Shown piece after piece: positions 34,118 to 53,039 of a stretch of 64,000 nucleotides of DNA (its first letter is position 1; the number at the start of each line of letters is the position of its first letter). The DNA is from Zygnema cylindricum (Eukaryota > Streptophyta > Zygnematophyceae > Zygnematales > Zygnemataceae). Under the pieces are notes generated by a model that ran no database searches, had not been told where the DNA came from, and was given only the letters and a program-made list of their open reading frames with translations. The translations under genes were made by a program, and so were the position numbers. The stretch covers positions 1 through 64,000 of the forward strand of contig JBBHKE010001015.1 of assembly GCA_037447655.1 (NCBI GenBank), given 5' to 3'.

Positions 34118-34385
34118 GTCGCAAATCTGACACGGTACTGTACAGTAGTAACGCTATTCATTTCGCAAATCATAGGGAACGCGACAAAGCGTCGCAAATC
34201 TGACACGGTACTGTATTAACACTATTCATTTCGCAAATCTTAGGGAACGCGACAAAGCGTCGCAAATCTGACACGGTAGTACACTATTCATTTCGCAAAT
34301 CTTAGGGAACGCGACAAAGCGTCGCAAATTTGACACGGTAGTAACACTTCAATTCGCAAATCTTAGGGAACGCGAACAAATCGTA
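34118..34385. repeat. 62-72-bp tandem array, four units
   Basis: Units start cgtcgcaaatctgacacgg at 34118, 34190, 34258 and 34320 and end ttagggaacgcgacaaag. Length changes come from small deletions in the middle (ggtactgtacagtagtaac shortened stepwise). The junction of units forms a small stem, gcgac-aaagc-gtcgc. The array directly follows the 24-bp motif and is likely a transposon-internal or satellite repeat. Confidence 0.92.
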
Positions 34386-34957
34386 ATTATTGGCTTATTC
34401 ATACGTGGTACATTGGTTAATTTTGTACTTTTTCGGTTACGGGCGAGCACGGTTAGTCGCCAGAAATCGAAATTCGGTTAATTTTTATTTTCGTAAACGT
34501 CGGTCGGTTAACGGTTAACAATTTTGGAGCGTGATATAACCCGGTCGGGCGTCGGTTAGATTTTGAAAAAAAAAAGCGGTCGGTTTCGGTTATGTGACTT
34601 TTGCGACCTCTGATTCGCATCCGTCAAAAACGCAAAAACCAGCATCGACATCTTCATTTCGATATATTACACGTGGACATATTTTAATGGTGAAAGCCTT
34701 ACTTGCCACGTGCTCACTTGGCGGAGTCGCCCAGGGCCCTTGCACTGCCGAACGAAGAAAAAGAGATCAAATTGTTTGTCTGGGAGAATAGGTGTTCGCT
34801 GGTCCGTTAACTTCTTTGCATCGAGAAGCGGAGAGTCGCCCTGACTCGAAGCTTGGCCTGATGAGCAAATCCGAGGCTGTAAATTTATCGAAAAGTCGCT
34901 TTACATAATGCTCTGTTTCACACATGTCAATTCCACAGTGAGCAGAGCATATCCAAG
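34386..34957. other. Spacer upstream of MDAR
   Basis: Contains a cggtta/gtcggtt-rich block (34430-34600) and then mixed sequence leading into the MDAR upstream repeat. No gene is supported. Confidence 0.5.
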
Positions 34958-35150
34958 GCAGCTTTTCTGTCTCTTTCTACTTCATTTGTCTTATCATAAC
35001 AGCAGAAGTGTGTCATTTTTGAACTGTGCAGAGTTGACACAATACGCAAAGCAGCTTTTCTGTCTCTTTCTCTCCTATTTGTCTTATCGCAACAGCAAAG
35101 ACGATTTTCTCCATGTTAGAAAGAGTATCGTGCCTTGCAAAGGTATGCGA
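34958..35150 (+). repeat. 93-bp imperfect tandem duplication upstream of MDAR
   Basis: gcagcttttctgtctctttc followed by atttgtcttatc and aacagca occurs at 34958 and again at 35051. Weaker echoes (ctctttttgtttctttcaac at 35190, cttctgcttgtcaactttc at 35446) follow. It lies 400-600 bp before the MDAR start codon, in the probable promoter or 5' UTR. Confidence 0.7.
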
Positions 35151-35552
35151 ATTTCCCTCGAGGACTTTACTGATCAATACCTTTTCCTCTCTTTTTGTTT
35201 CTTTCAACAAACACTCGCTGGCTTTGGTACAATGCACGCTTCCAAGTTCCAGTAATTAAAGTCAGAATAGCTGAAGTCTAAGTGACTTGTCGACTATTCC
35301 CATCTCTAACTCTTAACGATGCTGCTCTCTCTGCATTATTTGCAACCAAAGTTGTAATAGATCATAGATATAACTCATGAGCGTAAACATCTTCCAGTAA
35401 CTAAGCAACTCACACACTCGCGCTCACACAGATCTTTCCAAGGCACCTTCTGCTTGTCAACTTTCATTTGTTTCCTCACATAAGGATTGTTTTGTCAAAC
35501 AGTATAGCCTGCCAAAGGCCAATTTTTGCTGCAAGCCTTTTTTTCCGTTTCT

Positions 35553-42365
<6,813 letters not shown>

Positions 42366-43789
42366 AAAAGGTTGGTAGAGGATGATGAGCAAAGATGAGG
42401 AGACGAATCAATCTGAGTGAATGGTTCTTTATGAGGATTTACTTCCTGACTGTATAGTTAAAATGTATCATGCAAACATCAAGATCGCGGTCCTCTGTAA
42501 ACAACCAGATTTTGTGTTATATTCATTTTCAAGAGTTCTCTATTAGAGGTAATTTTGGATATTGAAATGTGGCATCTCTAAACCGCTTAACTTAACAATC
42601 TATGTGTATTGTGTATGAACTATGTATGCTCCATTTGAACATTTGCAAACAAGAGGGATTTTGATTCAAGTTTGGGCAGAGGGAGTCTTCATTAACATGA
42701 GAACCTCTCAACCAGAGCAGTACACCCATCCCTATTTGAGTTCATGAATTATTAGCGTAAACATACACTAGACTATGTGCTATTATTAGCGTAATTAATG
42801 TTAGCATTAACTTCACTAGAATACGTTTTGTACTGTAACCTATTTTGGTTCACACTAATTTATGGTTCTGATCGAAAAAACATTACTTGTATAAGAGTTT
42901 CAACTCCAAAAGCAATGGTCAGTGTTGCTGGTAAACATTGGTCTCTGAATTTAATATCCGAACTGGAAATTCTGGAACTGTAGCACGAAAAAAAAGCACG
43001 AGAATGATAAATGCCATGTACTGGTCAGATATATTATAAGAAACTCACGAATCAAAGGGAATAATATACTCGTGTACTTTCTATATAAATTAAGAAATAG
43101 TATGGGACAGTACAATGTTGAGAAGTATGGAATATGTTTGTAAAAATTGAGAAACATTCAGGGTAGATGAAGGCAGAATGGGTGGAGGATCACATCATGG
43201 GAGAGGAGGAGAGGGGCAGATGGGCAGAGGGGGAAAGGGGGAGAGTGGAGGTGGTAGAGGGAAAGAGCCGGAGAGTCCAAGAGGGAGCGGGGCAGGGAGG
43301 GACCCACGAAGAGGTACCAGGCTTAGTACACCTCCGCATCTCACCTTTAAACTTAGTCCATACCATTCCACCCACGCCCTCCACCTTTGTTTTGGTCTCC
43401 CTCGTGCGATCTTTTTTGGCTCCTTAGTCCACGGTATTCGTGTGACTGTCACCTCAGCTCCAACAACATCCATTCTACAATCTTGTTCGACGCTATTGAG
43501 ACCAATATTGGAGGTGACGTACTGTTTTTGTTCAAAGATACTACTAGGGTTGGGCGTTATTAAGAAAGCGTGGCAGTAAACCAGTACATGGTAACAAAGG
43601 AAGCGAATAGCACGAAAGAAAGTGAAAGACAGAACTTGGGGGGAAGCAAAACCTAATAAAAGAGAAAAGAAAAATAAATGAAAAGGAACAAAAACGCACA
43701 AAGAAGGACAAGCTAACAGAGTACACGGAAAGGAACAACCAACACAAAAACAACAGCAAGTCAAGACATCTTAACAAAAACTACCCAAA
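42366..43789. other. MDAR 3' flank and spacer
   Basis: MDAR 3' UTR, then AT-rich sequence with attagcgtaa words (42750-42800) akin to the 24-bp motif. A plus-strand frame at 43178-43579 (133 codons; Gly/Arg-rich start, no known domain) is not credible as a gene. Confidence 0.5.
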
Positions 43790-44760
43790 CAACCACCAGC
43801 AAAACTAAAAACCACAAAAAGAAACTCAGCAAATCCTCAAGCCCGGTGAAGCACTCTAAGGAAGATCTGAAACACGTTGACGATCCATAACCGCAATAGC
43901 AGAACGGACAAGAACTCGTTGTAAAGCCACAGATAAATGCTGGGGAAGAGATAGGGCTCTTTGGACCCCTCCGCTCGAAAGATCGCCGACCACAATTACC
44001 TAGGAACTCATCCAAAGCATATTCAAACAACCAAGATTGCCATTGGAATAAAGCCATCCATAGGATTGCAATGGGCATAATCACACTCCCGGCCGCTCCA
44101 ACATCCTGAGCCATGACACTAACAAAGGTCGCCAAAACAACCTCTCCAAAAATACGCTGGGCACCATCGGGGAAAACTGCCAATATACCGTGAAGGACTA
44201 ATACGTGAAACGTCACGACAAGGAGATAAACCTCCCTTCAGAAGCATTAGGAGAAGTATGGCAACAAACTTTGTCTTATGCCAGAATCAACTCCCGCCCT
44301 TGAAAATGGACACCACCAGGCTCAAGAACGCGGGCATACAAGCAAACGAGAGTCAAGCAAAGGCAGATGAGGAAGACCAAGCCAACAACTGAGGGCGGTA
44401 GAGAATTGTGGAGGCGTGGAACGAGGAGTGGAAAGGATCGGTGTTGCCAGGTGCCAGGCTCAGAAATTAGCTCCCCCCAAGGAAAAGAACCGGGCACGTG
44501 CGGAGAGTTAAAGAGAAGCACCTTGAGAAGCTCAGATTGAGAGGTGGCAATAACCTTCTCATAAACTAACTCTTGGACACGTGTAACACTCTGTAACGAG
44601 GGTGGAGAAAACTGAAAACCGGCAACCGAAAGCCGAGATATCCAGACAGAGCAAGGGGAGGAAGAGAACCAGCCACAGCCAAAATTGACAGCTGGAAAGA
44701 GAAGATACCGTCCGAAACACGAGGAATGACCGGAGAAGAGCAGGAGTATTGAGGTCTTTG
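43790..44760 (-). mobile_element. Decayed LINE 3' part, inverted
   Basis: Minus-strand pieces resemble the LINE at 57.3 kb. One reads PVIPRVSDGIFSFQLS and RVLHVSKS-like text (compare TVIPRISDGVFAFQRP). Another carries RRIFG/EVVLA text from the endonuclease-like domain, and the tail has tggctttacaacgagttctt-like sequence. Many stops and frameshifts are present. Confidence 0.75.
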
Positions 44761-45576
44761 AGGCTCTCGCATAGTACCGTTTCCCTTTTCGCACCGGGTT
44801 GATCTTGTCGTGCTTGATGGTGCAAGACTTCCCGCCAAGACCAACGAGCGGGATCTCGCCAAAATTGGGTGCGAGCGATCGACGGTCATAAATCGATCGT
44901 TTGGTTTGCCGCGCCTTTTGCGCAGCGTGGGTCGCGCGGTTCGACGAACAGGATTGTTGGAATGCGATGCCGCTAGGGTTTCAGGAGGGGGTCATGTAGA
45001 CATGTACGGCAAGATGTTACGGACGAGTCATTCCCATGACCGTCGATATATTTGGTTTTCTGTGCGCTGCTGATTGGTCGACATACTAATCTGACCTTCT
45101 CTCTCCCTTTTGGTTATTAAGGGTTCGATGTTTGGGTAGGTTAGAGTTCTTTAGATTCAGTAATGTTACTGGACTACTGCTTGTTTTGTTCATTGTTAGA
45201 TTTTAGTTGCGTTTTCTGTCTGCCTGTTTCATCATCATTTGTCCTTGGTAACTGCCTTTTTTTTGGTTTTAATTCCAACTCATGCGTCTTAACCACAATC
45301 ATTTTGCATTTACTTCAATCTAGGACCCGGATGGCTTTCAATGGCCCTATTCTCAATAAATATTGTTATATTCTTGGTAAAATTTGGGAACATTTCCAAA
45401 CAATATCAACAGCAAGCTTTCACAGTTCGTCCATGGAAAAAATACATAAACAACGGCATATATATTGGATTCTTGAAGGAAAACTTGAACACTCTCTGTT
45501 AAGCAAAAATTGCCCATAAAGTTACTTTAGCAAATAAATTTTCTGTCAAAGATAGGATAATTGAACATCGTCAATC
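44761..45576. other. Spacer, partly GC-rich
   Basis: A relatively GC-rich stretch at 44800-45000 (cgatcg, gcgcgg words) and then AT-rich sequence. It may include 5' LINE remnants; no gene is supported. Confidence 0.4.
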
Positions 45577-45680
45577 ACTAGCGTTACTGGCCAGTAATCG
45601 CAGTACTCATACAGAAAAAAAGTAAGAATCGTACTGTTTTCTGTACGATTACTGTGATTACTGGCAGTAACGCCAGTAGT
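45577..45680. repeat. Foldback hairpin element
   Basis: Arms 45577-45618 and 45637-45680 are imperfect reverse complements (actagcgttactggccagta against tactggcagtaacgccagta), with an ~18-nt loop. It is a mini-MITE or foldback; the arms would form a long hairpin if transcribed. Confidence 0.75.
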
Positions 45681-46385
45681 CGCGTATCGTATAATAACTC
45701 TACTCTATAAGAGCTAAAAATTATCAGTCTTATAACCGACCCTAACTGATGAATATGCTGCGAACATAGCCACACACGTGCGTACAATTGCCACACTGAA
45801 TGCGGTTTCACCATTTATTAAACCACATTAACATGAGCTACTGTTCCTATCATTCGGCTGATCACCTACAAAAATATATATATATATAAACTATTAATTT
45901 CCAGACCGTTAACAGAACACAGCATTCAACCCATTATACTAAAATAATTAAACCGAAGTATTATTTAGCCAGCAAGTTAAAAGAAAAATCGACCCATTTT
46001 CTTGTAACAAATTCCATGTCTGCCACAGAGACTCCTATAGATGAACATAACCTAATTGTGAAGCTGGTACCTGTCAAATGTCCGTACATTTATACTGTCA
46101 TTCCGAGAGCTTGCTTGTCTGTTCAAAAAGGACAAAACCCTTGTTAAAAGTATACTAACTTGCTAAACGGCAACCCGCATGGAACAACAATTCTAGTATG
46201 TTGCTTGAAGGTACATCCCTGGAAAAACATTAACTAAGGATGACTAAGGATAACTTTGGTAACCAAGTAAAGTGCTGGAATGCAACATGAAAAATTACAT
46301 ATATAAATTGAAGGAAAACATGGACGATGTGGAAGAAAGATGGGAGAGAGGAAAAGAGGACACACCAACTAGGAGAGGAAGATTG
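45681..46385. other. Spacer and 3' flank of the zinc-ribbon gene
   Basis: AT-rich; holds the 3' UTR of the minus-strand zinc-ribbon gene. Nothing else is recognised. Confidence 0.5.
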
Positions 46386-49300
46386 TCACTCACTTTTTTG
46401 TTCAGATTCCTTTGCTGTCTCCCATAAATTTCCTTGCTTCCTAATGGCTCTCTGCTCGACGAGTTCATGAAATACACGATGTCCATTTAATGGAACCCTG
46501 ACTGCCGTTTTTTCTTTTGACAATCCTCTAGTTTGGGCTATAGCTGCTGCAGCTGCTGCTGCTGACGTCAGCATTCCTGTTGTGGGAGAGGGAGGGAAAG
46601 CCCTAGCTGAACCCTGAGATTCATGTCTCTCGGAAGTCCCAGTTTGATTGACTCGATTAGCTTTAGTTGCATTAGGAGCCGGAGTTCTTTCTCGTTTGGA
46701 AGCCGTGGCTGCCTCATCCTCCTTTACTTGTTGTTTCAATTCAGCTGGAGAAGGAGGAGGGGTGCAAAAACTTGTCACGTTGCGACACTTGGCGCAACGT
46801 AGTTTCTGGACCATTATAAGAGTGGAAGAGAAGGTGGTTGGGACGACTAGGCGAGAATGGCACCATCGACACTACAGACAAAAAAAAACAAAAGCAAACA
46901 GTCCATGTTGAGAAGCGAAGCAGACAGAGAGAAGACCAACATCTATCCTTCTAACTCTCCCTTCCCTCTTCATAGCACCATATACCAGTCATTCAATTTT
47001 TTGTATATAATCCATGCAAACCCGTGATTAACCTATACTCATTCATACTATAGAACTCACCGCAACTATCTTGGTTACAATAATTTTAGGGAGCAATGAT
47101 TTTAGGAAGCAAAGATTTAAGGTCGGCACGTGAACAAGCTTGGACAGCAATACTATAATCTTTAAAGAATTAATGTAGCGTGTCCAGTACTACTCTAACA
47201 AGTTTAGAGTTTACTTACTTCGACAAGCTGATTGCCATCGTTTCGGCTTAACAAATTCTTTGGCTCCAAAGACGAAATGGTTTCTCTCCTTCCTCTCATC
47301 GCCTCAACCTCAGACACAGAAAAAGACCGTGGAATCCTGTTTTCCCTGCTCTCCCTTGTCTCCTCTCCCTCTCTCTCCTTTTTAATCCTGTTTTCCCTGC
47401 TCTCCCTTGTCTCCTCTCCCTCTCTCTCCTTTCTTTCGCCTGTCCCTTCTCCTCTCTCTCTTTCTCTTGGCTTCACAGCGGCTTCCTTCAATTTGCCTCC
47501 AACCTCATACAAATTGCAGTTTCCAGAACTGTTTTCGGACGTTTTTATAAGAGTAGCAGACAAATCATCCTTTGATCCAACCTCCTTGCTGACATCTCTT
47601 ATTTTTCCATCCTGAGCTTTTTGTTCTTCTTTGTCTGATAGAGTGAGAAGATTTTCCGAAGACAGAGACAGCAGAATTGCATTTTGTGAATTTCTGTCTA
47701 GGCTTTCCCTTCTATCGTAAGAGCGGAGGAGCATTTCTGGAGCTGAAAGTCCACGCATTCGTGAAAGTGGCTTGTTTGGACCAAAAATTGCTTTAACTTC
47801 TGTCAGCATCTGCATTCCATCACATTTCACAAAGAAAAGACATTCATATATACCTAAATTCTTTTACATTCACAAAAACAAAAAATCAATATACATTTGT
47901 ACTCTTTTATGCATTTGCATTCCGTTATATTCACAAAAATAGAAACCAAATCTGCGTAGATACTGCATTAAATCCACAGCCTGTACAACTTTTGCAGTTC
48001 CATATAACCCAGAACATACTTGGAGACTCCCGTCCCTTGAAAATAGGTTTTCTTTCACATTATAACTGGAAAGATATATAAGCTAATACTTCAGGAAAGA
48101 AAAGAAAATCTACTCTTCTACTAATCGATGAGATTGTTTTTCCGGAGAAGTATTGTTACCTGCACAAATTGAATGACAGAGAGAAAAAAGAAATAGCTTA
48201 CCTCCTTGGCTGTCTCTCCTTCAGAGAGAGGTACAACAGTATCCAAATCCGGAGAGGGTGAAAGTGGTGGTTTTAGAAAAGAATTAGAAGAACGTGCTTT
48301 GGAAGATTCTATAGACCCTTTTTGACCCAAAAGAAGTGAATCCTGTACAAATAAATCTGTGTTTTCTTTCTTTTGCTTTCCATATGAAAGATTATGTGTC
48401 TGGTTATTCGAGAATCTTGGTAACGAAAGCGACTTCTTATGGGCTACAAATTTGGGCTGGAGCATTCCTGTAGACAAAGACTTCTCGGGAGGACTATCGA
48501 AAGGGACCTCTAATTCCATCAACTTTCGCGATTGGCTATTGAATGCTAATGTGGAGGTTTGGGAAAAGACATCATCTGGCTTGTTTGCTCTTTTTTTTGG
48601 ATATTCGTTTTCTGAAACTCTTGCTTCTGAATAGAAATATGGATCAATTTCTTCATCATAAAAATCGCCCACATGATTTAAATTTTTTGACAACGGGAAA
48701 GTGGCATTTCCTACTCCCCGTTTTGCATAATCGGAAACCGAGGCTTTTGGAGGAGAATTAACGAGTATTGCGGAAGATTCTGATTCAGAAATTTCAGAGC
48801 CATCTTGAGAATATGAAACGAGTCCTAAAGCAGCCAGCTTTGATTGAACTCGAACTCGAAATTCCTTCCGGCTGTCCTTTTCAAACAGTTTTTCTTTTCT
48901 CTCGTTCTTTTCTTCGGCCACTTGCAGAAACTGTTGTCTCCCATCATTTCCAAGAAAACTGTTCGATTTCGGCAGAATCACAGGCACAGCAACTGGAATA
49001 TCTCCGCCAGAAAATTTATCATCTGGATAATCATCTTCACTTTCGCTGTAGATTGCTGAACCCCAAACAGAATTATCCGATTTATAGAAGTATTCTGGAC
49101 TTGCACTAGATTCACTCCACCTTTGAGCATGAGAAACCAGGGATTGTCTCCCTCGACCCATGGATCGGACAATATCCCTTTCCCTAGCCCATTCATCGTT
49201 TTTCACCTCCTTTCTCTCTCTCCCTCCCCATTCTTTTCGTTCCGTCTTTCCTTTTTCTTCGAAAAAACCTTGCTCACCCGCAAAAGAATTCGCTTTACTA

Positions 49301-52035
49301 TGTCTGCTAAAACTTCCGGCACTTTGGTTTCTTTGCCACATATTATTCTTAATTTCTATTTCTCCTGTATCCACTTCCCATTCTGTATTTCTATATTTCC
49401 TGTCTTCACGTGGTACCTGAAATGGTCCTCTGAATTGGCCTTCAGTATATTGATTATCCTCCCAAAGATCTCCTCCTAAAGACTCTGAGTATTGTGCTTC
49501 AGAATATCTTGAATTGTGACGTGATGATTGATCCGAGTTCGCTCGAGATAATGACAATTGCTGCGTTTCCCATTTATCTATCTGGGATTGTTTCTCTGAA
49601 TAAGAACTATCCCACTCCAAGTCTTCGCTTCTTGCTGGATACATATCACTCAAAGTCTCTTGCTTCTGACTCAAAATTGTTTGGGACCTGACTGATAAAT
49701 CTTCAGATTTGCTGTCAAAATTACCTTGGTGCGCTTGAGATAGAATATCTTCACTTGATCCGAAACCCCTTGGAAATGCCCGGTGATTTTCCTCTCCCTC
49801 TTCTCCCTCTAATCGATTATTTACTCTCCAATTCTCATAAAGTGATGCAATCGGTGACTCGAGTTTCTCAAAAGCTACTTCATTCCTGTTTGAAGAAGAA
49901 TAGGAATCGACAGTTTCTAGTGCCTTCTCTATACGCATCATCCGCGCAGCCCAAGCTTTGAAAGAAGGATCTTGACGATAAGATCGAGAGGGGAAATATT
50001 CATTGCCCCCATTAGAGTTCACCTTCTTCTCCCAATCCTTTTCCCCTTCTTGCATTCTCTCAATTTCCTCTCTTTCTCGTTCACGCTTCCACTCCATTTC
50101 CGCTCTTTCCTTCTCCGTCTTCCTCTCTCTTTCTCTTTCCTTTTCTATTTCTCTCTCCCTCTCTCTCTCCCATTCCCTTTCCCTGTCCCTGTCCCTCTCT
50201 CTGTCCCTCTCCCTCTCCCTCTGCCTCTCATTCTCTTGTTGGATAGTTTGTCTGAAACTAAATCCGTCTGAGCTTTGCATTGCCACAATTTGACTGTTCG
50301 CTTTTAAAATTTGTGATTTCTGTTCTTGCCTCATAAGTATCTGCTGCTGAACTTGCATTTTATCATCCATATTAGAAATAGAAGAGGAACTGGAACTCAT
50401 CCGTTCCGATATTTGTTTAGTTAATCTAAAAGCATTTTCAAAATGTTGCATTTGTTGCCTTTCAGAAATCTGTTTTCTTAAAAGAAGTTCTTGCCATCCT
50501 CCTTCCTTACCTCCAACTCTCGTCTGGAACACACCCATAGATTTAAGAACACCATTTGCATCCGAGTTTTTATCTACTTTTCTTATATCCCCTTCTCTTA
50601 CATTTCCTTGCCACGATAATCCTCTTCTTGGTCCATATTCCAAACCCTCGTCTTCATCCTCGGAGAGCGTCGCATGTGTCATAATCCGCTCCGAAATCTG
50701 TTTCTTATAACGGGGCGGAGTCATTCCCGTTCCTTCCATGGAAAGAGGCACATTGTATCTTCTTGAAACTTCTGTTTTAAATTTTGTTAACGTGCGGTCT
50801 CCAAAAGTACGATCACCAAAGTTATGGTCTTCAAACGTGCGGTCTCCTTTATTCCGAGAAGCGATAGTCATGGCTGGATCAGATTCCCAATTTTCAATTT
50901 CCAATTCTTCTCTCTGTTTTGCTGAAAACCATGGTTCCCTCTTCTTCTCCTCTGGTTCAAAGATTCCCTCTGAGTGTCTCCTTCCTCGAGTTTGAAATTC
51001 GATGGCGGAGACAGATTTCAATGTTTCATTCCCCTCTCTCTCTTCCCACAGTCTTTCCCTTTCCCTCCCTTGATCTCGTTGCTGACGCTTCTCGTCTCTC
51101 TTTCTCTCCCACTCTCTTTCTCTTTCAATCAGTCTTGCTCTCTCCTCTCTCTCACCGACTTCTCTATTCATTACCTGTTCCTGCAATTGAACTTCCCTAG
51201 TTCTCTCCCTGGCCAGTTTCTCCCTCTCTTTCTCCTCCTCTTTTTCCCTCTCCATCTGCCTTTCTATCATCATCTCCCTCCCTCTTTCTCTCTCTATTTG
51301 CTTTTCCATCACAATCCCTTCTCTCTCTTTTTCCCGCTCTTTCACCTCTTCCTTTACTTGTACTCTCTCTCCCGCGATTTTTCTCTCTCTCTCGCTCTCG
51401 ATTTCTCTTTCTCTTTCTTTTTGCTCCCTCTGGTCCCTCTCTCTCTCGTCCTTCTCCCTTTCCCTTTCCTTCTCCATCTCCATCTCCATCTCGATCTCCC
51501 TTTCCCTCTCCATCTCCCTCTCCCTCTCCCTCCCCCTCTCCCTCTCCCTCTCCCTCTCTCTCTCCCTCTCCATCTCCATCTCTCTCTCCGTCTCTCCCTC
51601 TCCCTCTTCCCTTTCCTTTTCCTTCGCTTCCCTTTCTTTCTCTTCGCTTTCTGTCCTTTCCTTCTCCCTTTCCATCTCTCTCGTTTTGCCTTCCTCTTTC
51701 TGCTCCTGCTCAGGTGTCAGCCTCATAGGCAACTGTACGGCCTCCATTCCCTCCTCTACCCCTCCCACTTTCACCATAAAACACACATTGGACCCCTTTA
51801 ACCCCCCAGTTCCCTTAATCCCCCCAATTATACCCTTCAATCTATGACTTTCTCCATTGTCCACATTCTCTCCATTCTCCCCAAAATCCCATTTGACTCC
51901 GTTGACAGCATTATTAACCTTGTTATTTCCCACGTGTGAGCCTGTCCTCCCACTAGATCTCAGTCCCAAGAAGGCCTTAATGCCAGCTGGCAGCCTTCCG
52001 ACACTCAGACTGCGGCGGTGCTCCGGGGGTTGCAT
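46386..52035 (-). CDS. Large Arg/Glu-rich protein with C-terminal plant zinc ribbon (EDR4/DUF3133-like)
   Basis: Three coding exons, complement of 48202-52035, 47219-47809 and 46386-46871, all phase 0 with GTAAGC/GTAAGT donors, giving about 1,636 residues from ATG at 52035. The start MQPPEHRRSLSVGRLPAG is followed by a Gly/Asn-rich stretch. Long Arg/Glu alternating tracts (about residues 110-345 and 590-665) look like single alpha helices or coiled coil. Ser-rich, disordered sequence follows, with two KQISERxM motifs. Exon 3 opens with CRWCHSRLVVP...KLRCAKCRNVTSF, a four-Cys zinc ribbon (Cys1476, 1479, 1501, 1504) like the DUF3133/Zn_ribbon_12 domain of Arabidopsis EDR4 and relatives. Exon 2 has a duplicated 15-residue unit (EREGEETRESRENRI). 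Function beyond a possible role like EDR4 (defence, trafficking) is unknown. It is convergent with MDAR. CT-rich-strand ORFs opposite it are shadows. Confidence 0.75.
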
Positions 52036-52039
52036 TGGG

Positions 52040-52900
52040 GTAGGAAGAGAGTGGAGAGAGAGGAGGGAAGAGCGGAGAAAAAAGAGAGTGGAGAGAGAGG
52101 AGGGAGAAGAGAGGAGGGAAGAGAGTGGAGAGAGAGGAGGGAAGAGAGAGTGGAGAGAGAGGGAGGAGAGAATGGAGAGAGAGGAGGGAAGAAAGAGTGG
52201 AGAGAGTGGAGAAAAGAGGAGAGAGAGAAGACGGAAGAGGGAGCGGAGAGAGTGGAGGGAAGAGGAGAGAGAGGAGAAAGAGGGAAAGGGTGTAAAAATA
52301 AATGGATAGAGAGGAGAAAGGCGAAGGGAAGAAGTGGGAGAAAGAAAGAGAGAGTGACCAAAGAGATGGAGGAGACGGGAGGGAGAGGAGAGGGAGTTGG
52401 GTGGAAGTGGGGATAGAGAAGGATAAAATGAAGAGAGCTAACGGGTATAGAGGGACCGCGAGGAGAGCGAGAAGGGAGGAAAGAACATGGGTAGTCGGGA
52501 ATTTGTCGTAAAAGGGAATATAATTGGTTCGGAGAAGAAAAGGAGCGACCTTTGTTGGTGGAGGTGATGATTTTCAAGGGAGAGCAGAGAGAGGGAGAGA
52601 GACAGATCACATGCGAGTCGGTGAAAAGAAGTGAGTGGATGCGGATACACTCTATTTTGCGGCTTGGGAAAAAAGAGGAGAGGGAGACGGTAAATTAAAA
52701 GCTCAAAATTGGGAAGGGAGAATAGGTGAGAGGAGAGAGGAGAGAAGAGGGAGAGAAGAGGGAAAAAAGAGGGAGATAAGGAGAAAAGAGGGAGAGAATA
52801 GAGAGTAGAGAGAGGGATAGGAGAAGAGGGAGGAAGTGGAAGAAGAGGAGGAGAGTAGAGAGAAGAATAGGAGAAGAGGGAGAGGAGGGGGGAAAATGAA
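52040..52900. repeat. GA/CT-rich low-complexity 5' region of the zinc-ribbon gene
   Basis: Imperfect gagagagaggagggaagagag arrays on the plus strand, so the probable 5' UTR or promoter of the minus-strand gene is CT-rich. Open frames on both strands here reflect composition only. Confidence 0.85.
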
Positions 52901-52952
52901 GCCGGCCGTACCTGCCTCAAGTAGAGGGAACACGGTGGAGACCCTTTACTCT

Positions 52953-52960
52953 CTTTATAG
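52953..52960 (-). promoter_or_regulatory. Candidate TATA box of the zinc-ribbon gene
   Basis: ctataaagag on the minus strand, between the CT-rich leader and the cgtac-rich spacer. It would imply a 5' UTR of about 0.9 kb, possibly with an intron. The position is plausible but untested. Confidence 0.35.
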
Positions 52961-53039
52961 GAGGCTTTCTGTACGTGCGGTCTCTGTACGTTTCAAAAGT
53001 CCGTACAAGTACCTGGCTGCTGCAATTTGCCAGCGATAG

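Noticed and set aside
35526-35552. Upstream in-frame extension of MDAR exon 1
   Set aside because: The frame is open upstream but has no ATG; the first ATG is at 35553, and the transit-peptide-like sequence starts there.
43178-43579. 133-codon plus-strand ORF starting MGGGSHHGRGG
   Set aside because: Gly/Arg start is driven by GA-rich DNA and the rest has no domain. It runs towards a decayed LINE, with no support for splicing or expression.
46871-46871. LSD1-type zinc finger for the CRWC...CAKC motif
   Set aside because: The spacing between the Cys pairs (21 residues) is longer than in LSD1 fingers and the QKLRCxxC half fits the DUF3133 ribbon better.
49972-51801. Long Leu/Ser/Phe/Pro-rich frames on the plus strand
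   Set aside because: Antisense shadows of the Arg/Glu-rich exon of the minus-strand zinc-ribbon gene.
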